Source: Neocallimastix lanati (nom. inval.)
Taxonomy: Eukaryota; Neocallimastigomycota; Neocallimastigomycetes; Neocallimastigales; Neocallimastigaceae
Direction of reading: 5' to 3'
Assembly: GCA_016946835.1 (NCBI GenBank)
Contig: JACVTC010000307.1
Location: 27,501 to 51,288 of the forward strand
DNA: 23,788 nucleotides
Part shown: positions 18,104-23,788 of the stretch, one piece after another
How the letters are laid out: the number at the start of each line of letters is the position of its first letter
Position numbering within the stretch: position 1 is the first letter of the stretch
The notes under the pieces: model-generated
Seen by the model: the letters and a program-made list of their open reading frames with translations, nothing else
Told to the model about the DNA's origin: nothing
The model's database searches: none
Program-made: the position numbers and the translations under genes

Positions 18104-18160
18104 CTTATCTAGGTTTTTCTATCTAATCTTTTCCTAGATAAGAGATTTGTTAAGATTAGA
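18104..18160 (+). promoter_or_regulatory. Interleaved inverted repeats (candidate pseudoknot) in Gy2 U3
   Basis: CTTATCTAGG (18104-18113) pairs with CCTAGATAAG (18133-18142), and TCTAATCTT (18122-18130) pairs with AAGATTAGA (18152-18160). The arms alternate, so both can form together only as an H-type pseudoknot. All Gy2-family LTRs have it, with stem sequences that change in both arms. In RNA it would lie in the 3' untranslated end. As DNA it could be a paired factor-binding site 70-130 bp upstream of the start. Confidence 0.65.
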
Positions 18161-18197
18161 AAACCCTTTCTTATTTAACCTTATTTTCATAAAAAAA

Positions 18198-18245
18198 TAT
18201 AAATAAGGCTCTTGAGTTCTCTTTGAGAAATCAAGAGTTATTATT
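18198..18245 (+). promoter_or_regulatory. Gy2 TATA box and transcript start/self-primer
   Basis: TATAAATAA at 18198-18206 lies 35 bp before AAGAGTTATTATT (18233-18245). The latter is the exact complement of the 13 bases at the LTR/leader junction and is conserved in LTRs C, A and D. If transcription starts here, the RNA 5' end could fold back and prime cDNA synthesis, as described for Tf1. The start point is inferred from this pairing. Confidence 0.6.
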
Positions 18246-18517
18246 ATAAAAAACATAGTTATAATAGTAACATTTTTATATTTTTAACTTTAATAAATTA
18301 ATAAAAATATTTTATTCAAAAACATATTTTTAAAATCAATTTATACAAACAATTCTTCTCTTACATTTTGTGTTATTATTATAATTAATTTTATAATAAA
18401 CTCTACATTAAAGGTAAAAAAAAAATTTATTTTATTTTATTTTCTCAACTTAATGAATTAGTTGTTAAGTTGTAGTTAATAATTCTATTTTGAGTTAGTT
18501 CTTAATAGAATTATTAC

Positions 18518-18530
18518 AATAATAACTCTT
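18518..18530 (+). promoter_or_regulatory. Gy2 primer-binding site (self-primed)
   Basis: AATAATAACTCTT spans the last LTR base and the next 12 bases. All 13 pair with 18233-18245 inside the same LTR. No TGG, as needed for a tRNA primer ending in CCA, is found near the LTR end. Confidence 0.65.
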
Positions 18531-18711
18531 CTTAGATTAGCTTAGGGTTAGATAAAATGTGAAAAATTTTTAGAATAGTGTAACGTTGGAAATTTTATTA
18601 GTGAATTAGCCTATTGAAATTATATATATTAGAATACAATAATAATATATAGCTAGAGTGGCACAAAAAAAATTATATTAAAAAAAAAAAATTATATTAA
18701 AAAAAAAAATT

Positions 18712-18743
<32 letters not shown>

Positions 18744-18944
18744 TTTTTTTTAATAGTTAATAATAGAATAATAAATTAATATTATAGAATAGTTTTAGAT
18801 TATAATAATTTAATTAAAATAATTTTAGAATAAATATAATAATATATAATAGATTAGAATTATTTTAATAATTTAGAATTAATAGTATAGAATAATAAAT
18901 AATTTTAGATAATATAATTAAGAATAGAAAGAATAATTTAAAAT

Positions 18945-19002
<58 letters not shown>

Positions 19003-19061
19003 ATAATAATAATAAATAAATAAAGAAATAAATAAAAACATTAAAAAATAAATTAAAAATA
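18531..19061 (+). repeat. Gy2 leader, proximal part with long A tracts
   Basis: This stretch is untranslated. A runs occupy about 18671-18743, broken by ATTTATATT, and 18949-19000 (52 bases uninterrupted). Between them is AT-rich sequence with TAATA and TTTAGAATA repeats. The minus-strand frames here are T-run translations. Confidence 0.75.
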
Positions 19062-19310
19062 ACAAACTGAGAAGGTAATAATACCTTCATATATAGAGTT
19101 AGCCATCTAATTGGGGATGGTGAGTACATTTTTAGGTAGTAATAAAGGAAAGGTCTCCTTTTCCTATACCGTAGCGTTTTGTACCGTACGGAAATGCAGT
19201 ATTTCACGTGAAAGTATAGGTTATCCGAATGTAGCTCTAGCGAATAAGGAACTCTTGGTCACCGAAGGCCTCGAGGTTCTTCAATATTATGTATTGAAGT
19301 AAAATTATAT
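19062..19310 (+). other. Structured island 1 in the Gy2 leader
   Basis: It is clearly richer in G and C than its surroundings and full of paired arms: GAAGGTA/TACCTTC, GCCATC/GATGGT, GGAAAGG/CCTTTTCC, CCTATAC/GTATAGG enclosing CCGTA/TACGG, the palindrome TTTCACGTGAAA, and CTTCAATA/TATTGAAG at the right end. A 63-codon frame (19111-19302) crosses all of them. It has no recognisable domain and is better explained as leader RNA. Confidence 0.55.
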
Positions 19311-19361
19311 AGTTTTAATTTTAATAATGGGTTTTAACAGTTTGTTTATCCCAAACAAAAT

Positions 19362-19415
19362 TGGTTATAGCAGTTATGTTTTTTTATGCTTGATTATATA
19401 AAACTGCTATGGAAA
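19362..19415 (+). other. Leader hairpin
   Basis: ATAGCAGTT (19367-19375) pairs perfectly with AACTGCTAT (19402-19410) around a T-rich 26-nt loop. It lies between the two larger structured islands of the Gy2 leader. Confidence 0.55.
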
Positions 19416-19605
19416 ACATAAAATATTTTTTTTTATGTTTTAATGGATCACTTTTGCCGGTTTTTGAATGTTGTAAGGCATAAGAAGGTGATATTGAATT
19501 TTAATTAAAATAATACTAAATATTGTATTTATGCAGAAGTTTATAATAAAGGATAAGTTTATAATAATATTTTGTTAATCATTTTAACTTAATTTCCAAG
19601 TACGT

Positions 19606-19690
19606 AGTTGACCGTTACTGGTAGGCTGTAACATTAGACCTACACCTCAGCCCTTTGGTTGATAAACCAAATGAACGGTAACACGGAAAG
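19606..19690 (+). other. Structured island 2 just before gag
   Basis: CCGTT (19612-19616) pairs with AACGG (19674-19678). Inside are hairpins GTAGG/CCTAC (19621-19643) and TTTGGTT/AACCAAA (19654-19671, GATA loop). It ends about 130 bases before the gag ATG, the position expected for a packaging or translation-control element. The role is inferred. Confidence 0.5.
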
Positions 19691-19819
19691 GAAGAAATTA
19701 AAGTGTATTCTATAAAATATTTATTAATCAAAATCCTTATTATAATTCTTAATTTTGTGTAATAAAAATGTCCATTTTGTTAACTCTATCCTATTTTTAT
19801 CTATACTAAAGGCACAAAA

Positions 19820-20620
19820 ATGGATTTCAATAGTAATAAACAAGCAATTTCCTCAAGTGAAGTTAATAATTCCTATCTCCATGATGAAAATGCATCCAAA
19901 CTTATTACTGCAATTGCTGACTTCATTCCTGCTTTCTTTTCTCCTAATGGTGTCCTCCAAAAGGAAAATGAAAGCAATAAACTAAATATCTTAGAAATTT
20001 TAATTCAAAGTGAAGATTTCTTTAAGGAGCATCCAAATTCTTTTCAAAAGGATGAACTAAAAAGTTCTTTTGTTATTAATAAACTTACTGGTACCGCCAG
20101 AAAATGGGGTCTTTCTCTTTTAACTGATGGTACTCTAAAGAACCTTGAATTTAGTAAGTTTAAGAAGCTCTTACTGGATAACTTTGATATTGGGAATGAA
20201 AGGAAGCAAAAATATGTCATCATGGAAAAGTTATGGAAATTGAAACAACTTCAACTAGGAAATGTTGCTGAATATACTATTGAATTTCGGAGATTGGCTG
20301 GACGTTTAGGATGGCCCGACGAAGTTTTAATCGATATAATCGGTAAGGGTCTACTTGACAAAGTCCGCGAAGAGTTTGATAAACTCGAAAAGCCATCTAC
20401 TCTTCTTGAAGCTACCAATATTATTATTGGAATTGATAAGAAGTGTTTTTTGGAAAGACGTCTACGCCACAATCAAAAAAATAAATTTAATGGAAAAATG
20501 TCGTTTCATAGGAAGAGAAACGATTTATTAAAATCAGAAAAGAATTCTAAACATTCTCATTTCAGAAAAAATAAGTCTAAAAAACGACATACTTTCAGCA
20601 AATTACACCCCGAATATTAA
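19820..20620 (+). CDS. Gy2 Gag (capsid) protein
   Basis: The 266-codon uninterrupted frame starts at an ATG preceded by ACAAAA, a good fungal context. Gag forms the cytoplasmic virus-like particle that packages element RNA. Residues about 50-215 have the retrotransposon Gag capsid pattern: FFKEHPNSFQKDELK, LTGTARKWGLSLL (the W-containing helix), FKKLLLDNF, and LKQLQLGNVAEYTIEFRRLA with GWPDE. The last about 50 residues are strongly basic (RKR, KNKSKKRH), suited to binding nucleic acid. There is no CCHC zinc knuckle, as in Tf1-type Gags. The protease frame lies +1 and overlaps the Gag end from about 20532, so Gag-Pol would need a +1 shift or a one-base indel. It is the only intact element gene here. 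Confidence 0.88.
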   Translation: MDFNSNKQAISSSEVNNSYLHDENASKLITAIADFIPAFFSPNGVLQKENESNKLNILEILIQSEDFFKEHPNSFQKDELKSSFVINKLTGTARKWGLSLLTDGTLKNLEFSKFKKLLLDNFDIGNERKQKYVIMEKLWKLKQLQLGNVAEYTIEFRRLAGRLGWPDEVLIDIIGKGLLDKVREEFDKLEKPSTLLEATNIIIGIDKKCFLERRLRHNQKNKFNGKMSFHRKRNDLLKSEKNSKHSHFRKNKSKKRHTFSKLHPEY

Positions 20621-21029
20621 AACAACAATCACAACTACCTTCTACCTTGATATTAATGGAAGAAATATTAAGGCAAATCTATTAATTGATTCGGGTTCTG
20701 CCAGAAGTTTTATTTGTAAAAACTTCGCAAATTCTAATAAATTACCTGTGTTAGGACTCAATTCCCAAATCAACATCCAACTTCCTAATGGGAAAAGTAT
20801 GAATATCAGACAAACTACTAAGCCCCTTAAATTAAAATTTATGGATCATAAGGAAACTTTTGAATTCTGCATTGCTAATCTATCTCTTCAGGGCATTAAT
20901 GGTATTCTTGGAAGGGATTGGTTATCCATTCACAATCCTTTCATCGATTATAAAAATAATAGAATCTACTTCCTTGGTAGATACTGTGGCTCACATTGCC
21001 CATCCTCCAAAAGTAATAAGTTTTTTTAA
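20532..21029 (+). pseudogene. Gy2 protease segment of pol
   Basis: This frame lies +1 from gag and is open from 20532. The retropepsin begins around FYLDINGR (20640), with catalytic LIDSGSARSFI (Asp codon 20688-20690), a flap-region stretch IQLPNGKSM and the conserved ILGRDWLSIH near the end. These are the two signature motifs of Ty3 proteases. It would act as a dimer to process Gag-Pol. The frame closes at TAA 21027-21029 directly in a 7-T run, and the next pol frame continues through the same run, so a single T gained or lost explains the break. There is no start of its own; it was made as part of a polyprotein. Confidence 0.85.
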
Positions 21030-22085
21030 TCAAAATAAAAATATTACTGCTTCAATGTTGGAGAATTCAGAAGAAGATTCAGTATTACCAAATTCGGCTT
21101 TTGATACAGATATCTCAGATTATGATTTATGTGCTGCAATGATTGATTCAGAAGAAGTAAACACTGACGTTCAGGGAAAAGAAGAGATTATTAATAAATA
21201 CTATTCGGATCTTAAAATAGTATTTGAAAAGAAACAAGCTGAGAACTTACCACCTCATCGTGACTATGATATTGCTATTGAGCTTTTTCCTGGTGGACAA
21301 CTTTATTTTGGTCCAATATACTCTCTTACTGTACAAGAACTGAAAGCTTTAAAGGATTATATTAAGGAAAACTTAAAAAAGAAATTCATTAGGAAGTCAA
21401 AATCACCAGCAGGTGCTCCTATATTATTTGTAATGAAACGCGATGGTACCCTTAGAGTCTGTGTAGATTATCACCGGTTAAATGCTATCACAATCCGTAA
21501 TAGCTACCCAATTCCAAGAATAAATGACTTGATTGAATCCTTTCAAGGAGCTAAGATATTTACTTCGTCTTGACCTTAGATCTGCTTATAACCTAATCAG
21601 AGATAAAGAAGGTCACGAATATCTTACTGCTTTTAGAACCCCTTTAGGACATTTCGAATATCTCGTTATGCCTTTTGGTCTTCGAAATGCCCCTTCGGTT
21701 TTCAACGTTTTGTACAAGATATCTTCAGTGATATCATTGGTTCTTTCATGCAAGTCTATCTGGACGACATCATTATTTACTCTAACAACGAAGAAGAACA
21801 TATTAAACATGTTAGGATCGTTCTTCAACTTCTCATCAACAATGGATTATATGCTAAATTAGAGAAATGTGACTTCCATGTTACTAAAACCACTTTCTTA
21901 GGCTTCACTGTTTCTGTAGATGGTCTCACTATGGATAAGGATAAGGTAAAATCTGTTCTGGATTGGCCTATTCCGAAGAATCAAAAGGAATTACAAAGTT
22001 TTCTAGGCTTATGTAATTTCTATAGAAAGTTTATCAATAATTTTTGCCAAAAATATGGAACCTCTTCGTCGACTTTTAAGGAAAA
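21022..22085 (+). pseudogene. Gy2 reverse transcriptase segment of pol
   Basis: After an acidic linker, RT begins with the fingers (YDIAIELFPGGQLYFGPIYS), LRVCVDYHRLNAITIRNSYP and IPRINDLI. A one-base gain near 21565 shifts the frame into [11 protein letters not shown], with the first catalytic Asp, and then [15 protein letters not shown]. One T lost in a T run near 21700 shifts back to [12 protein letters not shown], the catalytic YLDD box (21757-21768). The thumb and connection follow ([35 protein letters not shown]). An A-run indel near 22050 shifts the frame again. All seven RT blocks and both catalytic Asp sites are recognisable, so the shifts look recent or are sequence errors. Confidence 0.9.
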
Positions 22086-22703
22086 ATACTACATTTAATT
22101 GGGATGAATCAGCAAATGAAGCTTTTAGTAAATTGAAAGAATCTTTTAAAGCTGATGAAGTGCTCATTTTTCCTAATCCAGAGAAAGAATTCATCGTTGA
22201 AACAGATTGCTAGCGACTTTGCTGTCGGTTGCATACTTTCTCAGGTTAGTGACACTGATAACTTATTGCATCCCGTAGCCTTCCATTCTAGATCCCTTAA
22301 TAAAGCAGAAGTCAATTAATACTATATATGATAAAGAACTTCTTGCTATAATTACTGCGTTTGAAACTTGGAGGCATCATTTAGAAGGCGCAAAATTTCC
22401 TGTTCAAGTAATAACAGACCACAAGAACTTATTGTATTTTAAGAAACCCCAACATTTAAATCAAAGACAAATTCGTTGGAGTCTCTTTTATCAAAGTTTG
22501 ACTATAGGATTGCATTCAGATCAGGCGCTAAAAGTGGCAAACCAGATGCTCTTTCAAGACGCCCAGATTTTAAATCTGACTCTTCATCTGAATCACAACC
22601 TGTAATTAACAATAATGCTTTCTGTTGTGCTATAAATGACAATATTAGTAGTCTTATTGAAGCACAGAAAGCTGATAATTATTGTAAAAAATATTCCTCT
22701 TAA
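22086..22703 (+). pseudogene. Gy2 RNase H segment of pol
   Basis: Acidic active-site residues are all present: VETD (22199-22207), [19 protein letters not shown] and KPDALSRR. Three small indels interrupt it: an extra T that makes TAG at 22211, an extra A at about 22318 that makes TAA, and a lost base near 22485. It is Ty3-type RNase H, which degrades RNA in the hybrid and leaves the polypurine primer. The tail, an S/E-rich linker then FCCAINDNISSLIEAQKADN, leads to integrase and closes at 22701. Confidence 0.88.
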
Positions 22704-23788
22704 AAATAAGGGATAAGTCAAACAACATCAAAAGTTCTTTATTTTCCTTCGTCGATGGCGTACTTCACTTTCAAAAGCGTATTATTATTCCTCCAGTCCT
22801 CAGGGCTAGACTTTTTAAAGTCTTTCCATGATGCACCCACTAGTGGCCATCAGGGGGTAGATAGAACCTTTTGAAAAACTCAGAAGGAACTACTGGTGGC
22901 CTAATATGAAAAAAGATATTTCAAATTATGTGGCTTCTTGTGATTGTTTGTTGTAGAAATAAATCCGTCCCTCATAAACCTTATGGTAAACTAATACCAC
23001 TTCCTACTCCTACAAAAACCCTGGGAAGTTTTATTGGCGTCGATTTATTGTTTCATTGCCTTCTTCACAAGATTGCACTTGTATCATGGTTGTTTCTGAT
23101 CATTTAACCAAATGATTCAATTAGTACCCCTGCTCCGATGTTCCCTCTTCCGACTTAAACTGCCAATGGCTCTTACTTTTCCAAGTCTTTAAGTATCATG
23201 GTTTTCCTAAAGTGATGTGTCTGATCATGGTTCCCAATTCTCTTCTCAATTTTGGACTTCGTTGTGCGATGCTATTCGTGCTAAACCAAGACTTGCTACT
23301 GCTCACCACCAACAATCAATGGTCAGGTTGAACGGGCTAATGCTGTAATAGAACAATATCTTCGCTGCTATTGTTCTTCTGCTCAAAACGAATGGTGTTT
23401 CTACCTCCCTTTATGTGAAATGTCCTACAACAACTCCATTCACAAATCAATAGCTCAAACTCCTTTTCATGCTAACTATGGATTTGACCCAAATTGTGTT
23501 ATTGATTCACCACCGATTCTGCTAAAAGATAGTGCTTCTGTTCTTACAAGGATTGGTCTTCACATTTCAATGCCCTTCGTCAACATTTAGTTAAAGCCAA
23601 AGAAGATTTTAAGAATATGCTGACAATAAAAAATCTGTAGGACCTGACTTTAAGGTAAATGATTTGGTTATGCTTAGAAGATACTACTTTAGCGAATGAA
23701 CCCTCTAGAAAATTATCCACTCAATATCTTGGACCTTTTAAAATCATCGAGAAAAGGGGAAAGAATGAATTACCGTTTGGAACTTCCA
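22704..23788 (+). pseudogene. Gy2 integrase segment, heavily frameshifted, cut by window end
   Basis: The zinc finger is seen as FHDAPTSGHQG (about 22825) and SCDC (about 22936). The core has the first Asp in GVDLL (23042-23044), the second in SDHGSQF (23223-23225) and Glu in INGQVERANAVIEQYL (23331-23333). EWCFYLPLCEMSYNNSIHKS and the GPY/F module QYLGPFKII (about 23720-23750) follow. I count roughly eight frame changes or stops in 1.1 kb, far more than in gag. No chromodomain is visible before the window ends. The integrase would have chosen the insertion site. Confidence 0.85.

Larger units (their letters stand above)
17657..18518 (+). repeat. Gy2 5' LTR
   Basis: This 862-bp LTR runs TGTAAGAATC...GAATTATTACA. 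It has a 12-bp stem hairpin 10 bases from the left end (17667-17694), interleaved inverted repeats (18104-18160), a TATA-like box (18198-18206), the proposed transcript start at 18233 and about 286 bp of R-U5. The inverted copy is solo LTR A. The left flank CAAAA includes the last bases of E3. Confidence 0.9.
17657..23788 (+). mobile_element. Gy2: self-priming-type Ty3/gypsy element, 3' end outside window
   Basis: Order is 5' LTR (17657-18518), primer-binding site touching the LTR, a 1.3-kb untranslated leader with long A tracts and three structured islands, gag, protease, RT, RNase H and integrase. The element runs off the window in the integrase C-terminal GPY/F region, so its 3' LTR is not seen. 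Protease-RT-RNase H-integrase order places it in Ty3/gypsy. The self-complementary PBS is a trait of the Tf1/sushi branch. Gag is intact, while pol is broken by many one-base shifts. Confidence 0.9.

Noticed and set aside
18865-19207. Two minus-strand frames with poly-F
   Set aside because: They are the translated A tract at 18949-19000 and the complement of the structured leader.
19111-19302. 63-codon plus-strand frame upstream of gag
   Set aside because: No domain or homology is recognisable and it lies over dense inverted repeats in the leader.
19755-19985. 76-codon frame overlapping the gag start
   Set aside because: It is a different frame from gag, without recognisable features; gag in the overlapping frame is clearly the real gene.

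Overview
The window is eukaryotic, extremely AT-rich, and consists almost entirely of LTR-retrotransposon sequence. I see no host protein gene. The only intact conventional gene is a nuclear-type tRNA-Trp(CCA). Very low GC, A/T homopolymers of 36-52 bases, standard stop codons and Ty3 and Ty1/copia fragments would fit an anaerobic gut fungus (Neocallimastigomycota). A Dictyostelium-like amoeba is an alternative. The taxon is inference only.

Layout. Positions 1-5223 hold AT-rich filler, an AAAAT higher-order minisatellite (527-874), a decayed Ty3 pol relic (1154-1955) joined to a decayed copia integrase relic (1964-2430), and ATTT-type microsatellites. tRNA-Trp lies at 5224-5295 on the minus strand. 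From 15 bp upstream of its 5' end, LTR elements follow one another separated by only 3-6 bp: E1 (5311-5832), Ty3 element Gy1 (5837-11257, with a solo LTR of another family nested in its 5' LTR), E2 (11262-11753), solo LTRs C, A and B of family Gy2 (11760-14186), a deleted Gy1 LTR (14190-14644) and E4. Further right are solo LTR D (15508-16204), a reverse Gy1-like LTR (16211-17115), E3 (17120-17653) and then Gy2 itself (17657 to beyond the window end).

The spacers are repeated copies of TATT or ATTTG. This is what results if each new element inserted at the same spot next to the tRNA gene and duplicated the target each time, so distance from the tRNA orders the insertions by age.

Gy1 keeps near-identical LTRs, a structured leader, RNase H and integrase, but has lost gag, protease and most of RT. 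Gy2 has an intact gag, and its protease, RT, RNase H and integrase are split by many small frameshifts. Gy2 shows two notable signals. A 13-nt stretch just after its 5' LTR is complementary to a site inside the LTR, as in Tf1-type self-priming. Its LTR family also carries interleaved inverted repeats whose stems change in a compensatory way between copies, suggesting a conserved RNA pseudoknot.
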